Positions 23,709-32,074 of a stretch of 48,798 bases of DNA are shown here, piece by piece; the first letter of the stretch is position 1, and every line of letters begins with the position of its first letter. The DNA comes from Nitrobacter sp. 62-13. Lineage in GTDB: Bacteria; Pseudomonadota; Alphaproteobacteria; Rhizobiales; Xanthobacteraceae. Location of the stretch: positions 1-48,798 of the forward strand of contig NZ_MKRN01000154.1 in NCBI RefSeq assembly GCF_001896955.1, in the 5' to 3' direction. A program made the position numbers and the translations under genes. Below the pieces are notes generated by a model that searched no databases, was not told the origin of the DNA, and worked only from the letters and a program-made list of their open reading frames with translations.

Positions 23709-24440
23709 ATGCTCGATCGTCGTACCTTTCTTGCTGCTTCCGCGCTCTGGCTCGCCAGTTCGACGTCCCTGACGCATGCGTCCGAGATCCGCGAGCATAT
23801 GCCGTGGTCGCCGTTTCCGTCCTCGGAGCCTCACATCGAACGTCCCGGTCCCTGGAAATTCTTCACGGCGGATGAAGCCCGCGCCATGGAAGCCATCGTC
23901 GATCGCATCATTCCGCCTGATCGGGAGACGCCGGGCGGCAAGGACGCGGGCTGCGCGGTTTTTATCGATCGTCAGCTCAAGGGTCCTTATGGCGCTTCGT
24001 CGGGTCTCTACAAGCTTGGCCCCTATGTCAAAGGCATCAAGCAGCAGGGCTCGCAATCGCCGGTCACTCCGGCCGAACTATATCGCAAGGGGCTCGCGAA
24101 TCTTGACCGGATCTGCAAGGTCAACAATGGCGGCAAGGGCTTTGCGGATCTTTCGGCCGACGAGCAGGATAGCGTGCTCAAGACAATCGAATCCGGCACT
24201 GTCGAATTCGAGGACGTCGATGCACAGGGCTTCTTCGATGCATTGCTGAAAGACGTGCCTGAGGGATTTTTCTCCGATCCTATCCATGGCGGCAACCGCG
24301 ATATGGTGGGGTGGAAGATGATCGGCTTTCCCGGCATCCGATACGACTATCGCGACTGGATCGGCCGTCACAACGAACGTTATCCGTATCCTCCCGTCAG
24401 CATCATGGGGCGTGCTGACTGGACACCTCATAAGGCGTGA
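23709..24440 (+). CDS. Gluconate 2-dehydrogenase-type small subunit (subunit 3), Tat-exported
   Basis: 243 residues from ATG 23709. The N-terminus MLDRRTFLAASALWLASSTS is a twin-arginine signal, followed by a mature domain with FFTADEARAMEAIVDRIIPP and YRKGLANLDRICK, FADLSADEQDSVLKTIESG and DYRDWIGRH, the gluconate 2-dehydrogenase subunit 3 family. The FAD subunit encoded 3 nt downstream has no signal of its own and is expected to be carried through the Tat system with this protein. Part of a three-gene operon for a periplasmic membrane-bound dehydrogenase. Confidence 0.92.
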   Translation: MLDRRTFLAASALWLASSTSLTHASEIREHMPWSPFPSSEPHIERPGPWKFFTADEARAMEAIVDRIIPPDRETPGGKDAGCAVFIDRQLKGPYGASSGLYKLGPYVKGIKQQGSQSPVTPAELYRKGLANLDRICKVNNGGKGFADLSADEQDSVLKTIESGTVEFEDVDAQGFFDALLKDVPEGFFSDPIHGGNRDMVGWKMIGFPGIRYDYRDWIGRHNERYPYPPVSIMGRADWTPHKA

Positions 24441-24443
24441 GCC

Positions 24444-26222
24444 ATGTCCCGCAAATTGCCAGCCAAGGATGTCGTCATTGTCGGCCTCGGGTGGACCGGC
24501 TCGATCATGGCCTACGAACTGGCCGATGCCGGACTCGACGTGATCGCGATCGAGCGCGGGCCATGGCGCAATACGGCGACTGACTATCCGCCGGGCTATG
24601 CGGCCGATGAGTTGCGCTATCGCATTCGCCATGACCTGTTTCTTCGTCCCGAGCAAACCACCTTCACCTTCCGCAACAAAATGAATCAGACGGCGCTGCC
24701 GATCAGGTCGTGGGGAGCCTTCATGCCGCCCAATGGCGTCGGCGGCGGCGGCGTGCACTGGAACGCGGAGACGTGGCGCTTCCTGCCGTCGGATTTCGTC
24801 GCGCGCACTCACCTTGTTAATCGCTATGGCGCGGACTTCCTGCCGAAGGACATGACGATCCAGGACTGGGGGATCACCTACGACGACCTCGAACCGCACT
24901 ATGACAGGTTCGAATATCTTTGCGGGACATCGGGTCAGGCCGGCAATGTCAATGGACAGATCATCGAGGGCGGCAATCCCTTCGAGGGTCCGCGTTCGCG
25001 GCCCTATCCCAATCCGCCGCAACAGCAGCCTTTTGGCGCGACGCTTTTCGCGAAGGCTGCCCGTGAACTCGGCTACAAGCCGTTCCCGCAGCCGTCCGGC
25101 AACATGTCGCAACCCTACCGCAATCCGCTCGGCGTTCGGCTGGGGCCCTGCACTTATTGCGGCTTCTGCGAATGGTTCGGTTGCGGCAACTACTCCAAGG
25201 CAACGCCGCAGACCACGATCCTGCCGGCGCTGCTGCGCAAGCAGAACTTCTCGCTGCGCGACAACAGCGAAGTGACGCGCATCAACCTGGATGCATCGGG
25301 AAAGCGCGCGACCGGCGTGACTTTCGTGGATACCGATGGCAACGAATGGGAGCAGCCCGCCGATCTGGTGATCCTGTCCGCCTATACGATCTTCAACGTG
25401 CAACTGCTGTTGTTGTCGGGAATTGGCGAGCCTTACGATCCGATCGCCGATACCGGCACGGTCGGCCGTAATTTCACGCACCAGACCATTTCCGACGTCA
25501 CGAGTTTCTTCGATCCCGCCAAATTTGTCTTCAATCCATTTATCGCGTCCGGCGCTATCGGCATGTGCATCGACGAGTTCAATGGCGACAATTTCGATCA
25601 CGGACCGCACGGCTTTGTCGGCGGCGGTTACATGGGGCAGGTTCAGACCAACGGCCGGCCGATCGAGACCACGCCGGTCCCGCCGGGCACGCCGGCGTGG
25701 GGCGCGGAATGGAAGAAGGCGGTAAAGGAAAATTATCAAAGCGCGCTGAAGCCGGGGACCGGCGTGCACGGCAGCATGTACAGCTATCGCGATGTCTACG
25801 TCGATCTGGATCCGACCTACAAGGATCGCTTCGGCCGTCCGCTGGCGCGCATGACCATTGATTTCCACGACAACGAACTCAAGCAAAACAAATTCCTGAC
25901 CGACAAATTCGCGGAAATCTTCAAGGCGATGGGCGCGAAGCAGATCAAGAAGGAATATCGCAAGGGACCCTATGACATCACGAAGTATCAGACCACGCAT
26001 CTTTGCGGCGGCGCGATCATGGGCACCGTTCCTGGAAACAGTACGCTCAATCGCTATCTGCAAAGCTGGGACGTGCCGAACCTGTTCGTCACCGGCGCCA
26101 GCGCGTTTCCGCAGAACCCCGGATACAACCCGACGGGAACGGTGGCTGCGCTCGCTTATTGGACGGCGGATGCGATCCGCAGCAAGTATCTGAAAAACCC
26201 GGGGCGGTTGATCGATGCGTAG
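24444..26222 (+). CDS. GMC-family FAD dehydrogenase, large subunit (gluconate 2-dehydrogenase type)
   Basis: 592 residues. FAD-binding start VVIVGLGWTGSIMAYELADA, covalent-loop region NGVGGGGVHWNAETWRFLP, cysteine cluster LGPCTYCGFCEWFGCGNYS as in the 3Fe-4S-type FAD dehydrogenases of this family, and GMC C-terminal motif QNPGYNPTGTVAALAYWTAD. It oxidises a sugar acid or polyol in the periplasm and passes electrons to the triheme cytochrome encoded next (8 nt overlap). The exact substrate (gluconate, 2-ketogluconate, sorbitol or other) cannot be read from sequence. Confidence 0.92.
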   Translation: MSRKLPAKDVVIVGLGWTGSIMAYELADAGLDVIAIERGPWRNTATDYPPGYAADELRYRIRHDLFLRPEQTTFTFRNKMNQTALPIRSWGAFMPPNGVGGGGVHWNAETWRFLPSDFVARTHLVNRYGADFLPKDMTIQDWGITYDDLEPHYDRFEYLCGTSGQAGNVNGQIIEGGNPFEGPRSRPYPNPPQQQPFGATLFAKAARELGYKPFPQPSGNMSQPYRNPLGVRLGPCTYCGFCEWFGCGNYSKATPQTTILPALLRKQNFSLRDNSEVTRINLDASGKRATGVTFVDTDGNEWEQPADLVILSAYTIFNVQLLLLSGIGEPYDPIADTGTVGRNFTHQTISDVTSFFDPAKFVFNPFIASGAIGMCIDEFNGDNFDHGPHGFVGGGYMGQVQTNGRPIETTPVPPGTPAWGAEWKKAVKENYQSALKPGTGVHGSMYSYRDVYVDLDPTYKDRFGRPLARMTIDFHDNELKQNKFLTDKFAEIFKAMGAKQIKKEYRKGPYDITKYQTTHLCGGAIMGTVPGNSTLNRYLQSWDVPNLFVTGASAFPQNPGYNPTGTVAALAYWTADAIRSKYLKNPGRLIDA

Positions 26223-27447
26223 AGTGGTGGCCATAGCCATTGCCGCAGCGACGCTGTGCGTGTGCGCCGGTCCTTCCCGCGGCGCCAGCTCGCAGGATTT
26301 CGCCGCAGTCGAGCGTGGGCGTTATCTGACAACGGCCGCCGATTGCGGAAGCTGCCATACAACACCCGGCAGCGCTCATCCCTTTGCCGGCGGCCGGCCG
26401 ATCGAAACTCCGTTCGGGGTTCTCGCGGCGCCCAACATCACTCCCGACCGAGAAACCGGCATCGGCGCCTGGACCGACGACGAGTTCGACGCCGCCGTTC
26501 GGCGCGGACGCAGCCGCGACGGCGCGCGGCTCTATCCGGCGATGCCGTTTCCGTACTACACGCGCATGTCGCGGCAGGACGTGGCTGATATCCGCGCCTA
26601 TCTCGACACCGTTGAGCCCGTGCATAATGCGGTGACGGTCAATCGCCTTCCGTTTCCCTTCGATCTTCGCTCCTCCATGATCGCGTGGGACGCGATGTAC
26701 TTTACGCCGGGCGAATTCCGGCCCGACGCCTCGAAGTCGAAGGAGTGGAATCGAGGCGCCTATCTGGTTCAGGGGCCGGGGCATTGCGGCGCGTGCCATA
26801 CTCCGAAGACTTTACTGGGCAGTGATGAATCGTCCAAGGCGTTGCATGGTTCCGTCCTGCAAGGCTGGACCGCGCCGGAGATTACCGGCAAGCAGGGATC
26901 GTTGCGCGACTGGTCGGTCGAGGATATCGCTGCCTATCTTAAAACCGGGCACAACAAGAATGCCGCAGCGGCCGGATTGATGGGCGAGGTTGTCGGACGT
27001 TCGACCTCTCATCTGACTGATGGCGACGTGGAAGACATCGCCATCTATCTGAAGGACCTTTCCGGATCGGCACCGGGAAAGACCGCATCGCCAGACAAGG
27101 ACGTCATGAACGCAGGGGGCGCCATCTATCAGGACCTTTGCTCGGCCTGCCATCGGGGGGACGGCAAGGGCGTGCCGCAAATGTTTCCGAACCTGACGGA
27201 AGTCGCGACCGTCTCTGCGGCGAAGCCGGACACCGTGTTGCGGGTGATCATCCAGGGAGCGGCGAGCGTTTCGACGGAGAAGGAGCCGACCGGTCCCGCC
27301 ATGCCGGCCTTCGGTTGGCAGCTTGACGATGCCCAGATTGCGGCGGTCGCGACCTATGTCCGGAGTCATTTCGGCAAGCAAGACTCGGCCGTCAGCGCGG
27401 CGGATGTAGGCAGGGCGCGTTCCGCGCTGGCTGCGCGGGTCAATTGA
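26215..27447 (+). CDS. Triheme cytochrome c subunit of the GMC dehydrogenase
   Basis: 410 residues with an N-terminal signal peptide (MRRVVAIAIAAATLCVCAG) and three c-type heme sites: CGSCHTTPG, CGACHTPKT and CSACHRGDG, with distal Met candidates such as ALYPAMPFPYYTRMS and TGPAMPAFGW. This is the standard composition of the cytochrome subunit of gluconate, alcohol and sorbitol dehydrogenases, which feed ubiquinone. The start overlaps the flavoprotein stop by 8 nt. The gene ends convergently against the oxidase operon, with only 12 bp between. Confidence 0.93.
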   Translation: MRRVVAIAIAAATLCVCAGPSRGASSQDFAAVERGRYLTTAADCGSCHTTPGSAHPFAGGRPIETPFGVLAAPNITPDRETGIGAWTDDEFDAAVRRGRSRDGARLYPAMPFPYYTRMSRQDVADIRAYLDTVEPVHNAVTVNRLPFPFDLRSSMIAWDAMYFTPGEFRPDASKSKEWNRGAYLVQGPGHCGACHTPKTLLGSDESSKALHGSVLQGWTAPEITGKQGSLRDWSVEDIAAYLKTGHNKNAAAAGLMGEVVGRSTSHLTDGDVEDIAIYLKDLSGSAPGKTASPDKDVMNAGGAIYQDLCSACHRGDGKGVPQMFPNLTEVATVSAAKPDTVLRVIIQGAASVSTEKEPTGPAMPAFGWQLDDAQIAAVATYVRSHFGKQDSAVSAADVGRARSALAARVN

Positions 27448-27459
27448 AGTTGACCTGGA

Positions 27460-27732
27460 TCAGGTGCGGGTCAGGAAATCCATCATTCCGAGCCACAGCA
27501 GAATGCCGAGCCAGAACAGTCCGGCGCCAGCAAAGATATAGGTGCGCGTGCCGCGGTGCCGCAGTTCCATGAACACTGCGGCGACGATGGCGGCTTTGGT
27601 CGCGGCGATGGTCAGCGCGATGCCGCTGTTGAGGTTGCCGAGCGGCACAAAAGACAGCGTCACCGTCAGCGCCAGCAGCGCCAACAGCGCCAGCCAGGCA
27701 CCGAGCAATGCGAAGGGCGGACGCCAGCGCAT
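27460..27732 (-). CDS. Cytochrome c oxidase subunit IV (caa3 type)
   Basis: 90 residues with three hydrophobic helices; LGAWLALLALLALTVTLSF, TIAATKAAIVAAVFMELRHR and FWLGILLWLGMMDFLTRT fit the small prokaryotic subunit IV. Last gene of the oxidase operon, its start touching the subunit III stop. Structural subunit without cofactors. Confidence 0.85.
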   Translation of the reverse strand: MRWRPPFALLGAWLALLALLALTVTLSFVPLGNLNSGIALTIAATKAAIVAAVFMELRHRGTRTYIFAGAGLFWLGILLWLGMMDFLTRT

Positions 27733-28373
27733 CAGGCCGTCCTCCCGGGCAGGTAGATCAGGGCAAAGAGAAATATCCAGACCACGTCGACGAAGTGCCA
27801 GTAAAGCGCGGCGCTGTGCAGGGCGGCGCGGTGTCGCGCGGTCGGCGCGCGCAAAATCAGTCGGGCGAGAACCATCAGCAGGCCGATGCCGACCATCATG
27901 TGCAGGGCGTGGATCGCGGTGGCGACGAAATAGAAGATGAAAAACAGCGTTGCGCCGTTGGCGAGTTCGCCGGAAAATTTGAAATCAAGTCCCGGTACCA
28001 GGTGTTCACGGTACTCGCCCGCATATTCGATGCCCTTGAGGACGATAAACAACGACCCGAGCAGAATCGCGCCGGACAGCAGCGCCACGCAGGTTTTTCG
28101 CGTTTCCTCGGCAAATGCATCCACTGCGCAGGCCACCAGGAAGCTGGATGTGAGGAGGATGGCGGTGTTCGCCGTCCCGATCGCGATTTCGGTATGACGG
28201 CTCGCAGCAGCAAAGGCCGCGGGATAGGCGTGACGGTAGACGCAATAGCCCAGGATGAGACCGCCGAACAGCAGCACTTCGGTCGCGATGAAAACCCACA
28301 TGCCGAGTTCGGCCGTCTCGTCGCGATGACGCGCGGACACAAATTGCGGAGCGAAGGCGCCGTCGTCAGGCAT
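27732..28373 (-). CDS. coxC: Cytochrome c oxidase subunit III
   Basis: 213 residues, five hydrophobic helices. Motifs: [60 protein letters not shown] and [19 protein letters not shown], as in subunit III of aa3/caa3 oxidases. No metal centre; it stabilises the catalytic subunit and proton uptake. Overlaps subunit I by 8 nt. Confidence 0.93.
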   Translation of the reverse strand: MPDDGAFAPQFVSARHRDETAELGMWVFIATEVLLFGGLILGYCVYRHAYPAAFAAASRHTEIAIGTANTAILLTSSFLVACAVDAFAEETRKTCVALLSGAILLGSLFIVLKGIEYAGEYREHLVPGLDFKFSGELANGATLFFIFYFVATAIHALHMMVGIGLLMVLARLILRAPTARHRAALHSAALYWHFVDVVWIFLFALIYLPGRTA

Positions 28374-29973
28374 TTTGCGGTTCCGCGTGGAAGTCAGGCG
28401 TATATTGATAGGGCGGCCGCGTCACCACGGGCTGCGAGACGAAATTGAATTCGGGCGGCGGCGAGGGAGTTTGCCATTCGAGGCCGGGTGCATCCCAGGG
28501 GTTGGCCGGCGCGCGGGCTCCAAAGAAAAGCGAGTAAGCGAGATAGAACAGCGGCAGCAGATAGGCGATTGCCAGGATGCTGGCGCCGCCGGAGGAAAGC
28601 ACGTTCCATAGCTGAAACTCAGGCGGATAGACGTGGTAGCGCCGTGGCATTCCCTCGGCGCCGAGGATGAACTGCGGAAAGAACGTTAGGTTAAAGCCGA
28701 CAAAAATGAGCACGGCTGCGATTCGCGCCCAGTATTCGGAATAAAGCCGGCCGGTGATTTTCGGCCACCAGTAATGGAGCCCGCCGAAATAGGCCGTCAC
28801 CATGCCGCCGACCATGATGTAATGGAAATGTGCGACGACGAAATAAGTGTCCGTCGCATGCACGTCATAGGCGAGGCAGGCGAGAAACAGGCCGGTCAGG
28901 CCGCCGATGGTGAAGAGGCCGATGAAGGCCAGCGCATAAAGCATCGGCGCGTCGAAACGGATCGAGCCTTTGTGCAGCGTCGCCGTCCAGTTGAAGACCT
29001 TGATGGCCGATGGCACCGCGACGATGAAGCTCATGAAGGAGAACACAAGGCTGGCCAGCAGCGATTGTCCGCTGACGAACATGTGATGGCCCCAGACGAG
29101 GAAGCCGACGGCAGCGATCGCGAGGCTCGCCCAGGCAACGAACTTGTAGCCGAACACGGCCTTGCGGGAGAAGCATGAGACCAGCTCGTTGATGACTCCC
29201 ATGCCCGGCAGGATCATGATGTAGACGGCGGGGTGCGAATAGAACCAGAACAGGTGCTGGAACAGCAGCGGATCGCCGCCGATTTTCGGATCGAAGATGC
29301 CGACGCCGAGCAGGCGCTCGACCACGATCAGGACAAGCGTCATCGCCAGCACAGGCGTCGCCAGAACGAGGATGACGGAAGTCGCATAGAGCGACCATAT
29401 GAACAGCGGCAGGCGATACCAGGTCAGGCCGGGCGCGCGCAGGCGATGAATGGTGACGATAAAATTAAGTCCGGTGAGGATGGAGGAGAACCCTGAAATA
29501 AAGACACCGGTCACGGCCACAGCGACGTAGCTGTTGGAATAAAGCGTGGAGAACGGCGTGTAAAAAGTCCAGCCGGTATCGATGCCGCCGGCGGCGACGG
29601 CAAGCAGCGTGACGCTGCCGCCCAGTATGAACAGGTACCAGCTCAGCAGGTTGAGACGCGGGAAGGCAAGGTCGCGGGCGCCGATCATCAGCGGAACGAT
29701 GAAGTTTCCGAGTGTGTTCGGTATCGATGGGATCAGGAAGAACCACACCATGATGACGCCGTGCATGGTGAACAGGCGATTGTACATGTCGGAGCTGACG
29801 AGGTCTGCCTGGGGAGTCGCGAGTTCGATACGGATCGCGGTCGCCGCAAGCCCGCCGATAGAGAAAAAGAAGAGCAGGCTCGCGAAATAAAGAATGGCGA
29901 TGCGCTTGTGGTCGGTGGTCAGGAACCACGATCGCAGGGTGTAGCCGGCATTAAGATAGCTCTCTTCGTTCAT
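28366..29973 (-). CDS. coxA: Cytochrome c oxidase subunit I, type A2 (caa3)
   Basis: 535 residues, twelve-helix heme-copper oxidase core: [20 protein letters not shown] with the low-spin heme His, [20 protein letters not shown] with the active-site His-Tyr region, [22 protein letters not shown]-like [14 protein letters not shown]. The D-channel Glu of type A1 (HPEVYI) is replaced, giving the YSHPxV pattern that defines type A2 enzymes such as Rhodothermus and Thermus caa3 oxidases. Reduces O2 to water while pumping protons. Type A2 oxidases commonly pair with alternative complex III, whose genes diverge from this operon. Confidence 0.95.
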   Translation of the reverse strand: MNEESYLNAGYTLRSWFLTTDHKRIAILYFASLLFFFSIGGLAATAIRIELATPQADLVSSDMYNRLFTMHGVIMVWFFLIPSIPNTLGNFIVPLMIGARDLAFPRLNLLSWYLFILGGSVTLLAVAAGGIDTGWTFYTPFSTLYSNSYVAVAVTGVFISGFSSILTGLNFIVTIHRLRAPGLTWYRLPLFIWSLYATSVILVLATPVLAMTLVLIVVERLLGVGIFDPKIGGDPLLFQHLFWFYSHPAVYIMILPGMGVINELVSCFSRKAVFGYKFVAWASLAIAAVGFLVWGHHMFVSGQSLLASLVFSFMSFIVAVPSAIKVFNWTATLHKGSIRFDAPMLYALAFIGLFTIGGLTGLFLACLAYDVHATDTYFVVAHFHYIMVGGMVTAYFGGLHYWWPKITGRLYSEYWARIAAVLIFVGFNLTFFPQFILGAEGMPRRYHVYPPEFQLWNVLSSGGASILAIAYLLPLFYLAYSLFFGARAPANPWDAPGLEWQTPSPPPEFNFVSQPVVTRPPYQYTPDFHAEPQNA

Positions 29974-30941
29974 GGGTGTGGTCCGCCAAGCGATTTGATG
30001 TAGAGGATCAGCCGAAGCAACTGCTCCTCGCTCACCTTGCCTTCGAACGATGGCATCAGCGGTTGGTAGCCGGCCGCGATCTGGCTGCGTGGCAGCAGGA
30101 TGGAGTCGCGGATGTATTTGTCATCCGCCGTCACGAAGCTGCCGTCGCTCAGCGGGACCGGGCGTCCGTAGAGACCATCGAGGGACGGTGCGTGGATTTT
30201 GCTGCCGGCCCCATGACAGCCGCTGCATCCCAGCTCGCGAAACAGCGCGCCGCCTTCCTGGGTCAACGAATCGGCCGGCGTTTGCGTCGCGAGCCACGTC
30301 GCATAGTCCGGCGCCCCCATCGCGACGATCTCGCCCGTCATGCCGGAATGCTCGGTGCCGCAGTATTCCGCGCAAAACAGATGGTAGTGCCCCGGCTTGT
30401 CCACCTCGATCTCGAGGTCTTGATAGCGCCCCGGCACCACATCGTGCTTGAGCCGGATGGCCGGGATGAAGAAGCTATGGATGACATCCTGCGACGCCAT
30501 CACCAACCGGATTGGCCGCCCAACCGGAATATGCAGCGCGTTGATCTCGGACTGCCCGCCGCTGTGCTGGACTTTCCACATCCACTGCTTGGCCACCACA
30601 AAAACCGACAATTCGTCCGGCGGCGTCCGATAGATCTGAAAGTAGATTTCGGCTCCCCAGACGAACAGCACGAGAAATCCAGCGAGAGAAGCTGCTGTCC
30701 AGCCCACTTCCCAGCGCCAGCTCTTGGTAATCCGATGGTCGCGATCGACGTCGTTCGACGCTCGATAGCGCACGCAAAAAAGAGTGAGAAGAAAAAACAG
30801 CAGCCCGAGTACGAGCAAACTTGCGATCAGCAGGCCGATGAACAGCATATCGACGTCGCCGCCATGGAGCGAAACGCCTGAATGCCAGAACGGGATCCAT
30901 TTGCGCCACATCGCGAGCGTCCGGTCAGCGCCGGCACGCAT
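29970..30941 (-). CDS. coxB: Cytochrome c oxidase subunit II with fused cytochrome c domain (caa3)
   Basis: 323 residues (ATG 30941; ATG 30911 before [11 protein letters not shown] is an alternative). Two N-terminal membrane helices, then the cupredoxin domain with the CuA site [15 protein letters not shown] and [20 protein letters not shown], and a C-terminal c-type cytochrome domain with CSGCHGAG and a distal Met in [10 protein letters not shown]. The fused heme defines a caa3 oxidase and lets it accept electrons directly from a donor complex. Overlaps subunit I by 4 nt. Confidence 0.95.
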   Translation of the reverse strand: MRAGADRTLAMWRKWIPFWHSGVSLHGGDVDMLFIGLLIASLLVLGLLFFLLTLFCVRYRASNDVDRDHRITKSWRWEVGWTAASLAGFLVLFVWGAEIYFQIYRTPPDELSVFVVAKQWMWKVQHSGGQSEINALHIPVGRPIRLVMASQDVIHSFFIPAIRLKHDVVPGRYQDLEIEVDKPGHYHLFCAEYCGTEHSGMTGEIVAMGAPDYATWLATQTPADSLTQEGGALFRELGCSGCHGAGSKIHAPSLDGLYGRPVPLSDGSFVTADDKYIRDSILLPRSQIAAGYQPLMPSFEGKVSEEQLLRLILYIKSLGGPHP

Positions 30942-30950
30942 GGACGGCGA

Positions 30951-31304
30951 TCATGGCGATGGCCATCCAGCCAATCCTCTGTGAAGCAGCATTTGCATAG
31001 CCTGCGCGATCGGAATCCGGACTCGTCCATGTTCCCGGTCCGACCATCCGTAAGTGTCGGTGAGCTGCATTTCGCTGCGGCGGAATTGTTCGAGATTGTC
31101 GCGCGGCGCGATCTCGAGACGCGGTGTATCAGCGCTCGATGCGGGCGGCGCTGCAGGACTTTTGTGTTTCATCGTTTGCGGAAAGATGAGCGGCATGAGA
31201 AGCGGCGTGACGACGATAAATGTCGCAAGGCCGCCGGCGATCCAGGCGATTCCGATACTGGCGATGTCGGTTCGCTCGTAATCGAAGCCTGTCTGCTCTG
31301 TCAT
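30951..31304 (-). CDS. Membrane-anchored hypothetical protein leading the caa3 operon
   Basis: 117 residues: one hydrophobic helix (IGIAWIAGGLATFIVVTPLL) followed by a polar tail with RLEIAPRDNLEQFRRSEMQL and IPIAQAMQMLLHRGL. The pattern of an anchored periplasmic tail with RLEIxPRxxL is often found beside alternative complex III and caa3 genes. Role unknown, perhaps assembly or tethering. First gene of the operon, 9 nt before coxB. Confidence 0.75.
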   Translation of the reverse strand: MTEQTGFDYERTDIASIGIAWIAGGLATFIVVTPLLMPLIFPQTMKHKSPAAPPASSADTPRLEIAPRDNLEQFRRSEMQLTDTYGWSDREHGRVRIPIAQAMQMLLHRGLAGWPSP

Positions 31305-31349
31305 CGGCGGGTCCTCGACGTGCGATAATTCGCCGGAGGCGCGTCAGTT

Positions 31350-31407
31350 CCTGCCGAGGAACGATTTCAGTGCTCGTGGATTAGCCGAGCACATATTTCC
31401 CGGCAGG
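31350..31407. promoter_or_regulatory. Nested inverted repeat between the divergent caa3 and actA operons
   Basis: Outer arms CCTGCCG (31350-31356) and CGGCAGG (31401-31407) enclose inner arms GTGCTCG (31370-31376) and CGAGCAC (31386-31392). It sits in the 113-bp gap that must hold both promoters; a shared operator or cruciform is possible. Confidence 0.45.
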
Positions 31408-31417
31408 GTCGGCGCGG

Positions 31418-32074
31418 ATGACCCAGATCTTTTCTCCTGCTGCCGACACATGGCTGCGACTATTCCTGGTGACGAGCCTTGCGCTGACCGCGGGCGGCGC
31501 GGTGATGATTGTCGGGGTGGCGCGTTCAGACTACGTCACTTCTGTTGATTTCCGTCCGTCCCAGCCTGTTCCCTTCAGTCACCGCCATCACGCGGGCGAG
31601 CTCGGAATCGATTGCCGGTACTGTCACTCGAGCGTCGAGAACGGTCCCCATGCCGGCTTGCCGCCGACCAAGACCTGCATGACGTGCCATTCCCAGATCT
31701 GGACCAATGCCAGCATGCTGGCGCCGGTTCGGGAAAGCCTTGCAGAGAACAAGCCGATCGTGTGGACACGGGTGGCAAGGCTGCCCGACTACGTGTTTTT
31801 CCGCCACGACGTGCACATCGCCAAGGGCGTGGGATGCGAGACCTGCCACGGTCGTATCGACGAGATGGCGCTGACTTATCGCGCCAAGGCGTTCACCATG
31901 CAGTTCTGCCTCGATTGTCACCGCGATCCGGCGCCGAATCTCCGTCCGGCCGACGTCGTCACGGCGATGGGCTGGAAACCGCAGGGCGACGCGCGGGCGA
32001 CCGGTGATTCCATCATCGCCCATCAGAACATTCGCGTCGGCGAGTTGACCCATTGCTACGTTTGCCATCGATGA
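31418..32074 (+). CDS. actA: Alternative complex III subunit A, pentaheme cytochrome c
   Basis: 218 residues with an uncleaved N-terminal membrane helix (LRLFLVTSLALTAGGAVMIV) and five CxxCH sites: CRYCH, CMTCH, CETCH, CLDCH and CYVCH, plus FSHRHHAGELGIDC typical of ActA. It carries electrons from the iron-sulfur subunit to the monoheme subunit or oxidase on the periplasmic side. Its stop overlaps the actB start (ATGA). Confidence 0.95.
   Translation: MTQIFSPAADTWLRLFLVTSLALTAGGAVMIVGVARSDYVTSVDFRPSQPVPFSHRHHAGELGIDCRYCHSSVENGPHAGLPPTKTCMTCHSQIWTNASMLAPVRESLAENKPIVWTRVARLPDYVFFRHDVHIAKGVGCETCHGRIDEMALTYRAKAFTMQFCLDCHRDPAPNLRPADVVTAMGWKPQGDARATGDSIIAHQNIRVGELTHCYVCHR

Noticed and set aside
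24078-26240. Long minus-strand open frame (720 codons) opposite the GMC dehydrogenase
   Set aside because: It is a mirror frame of a strongly conserved plus-strand gene, common in GC-rich DNA, and shows no domain.
27453-27465. ACCTGGATCAGGT palindrome as a bidirectional terminator
   Set aside because: It overlaps the end of oxidase subunit IV, is too short and has no T-run on either strand.
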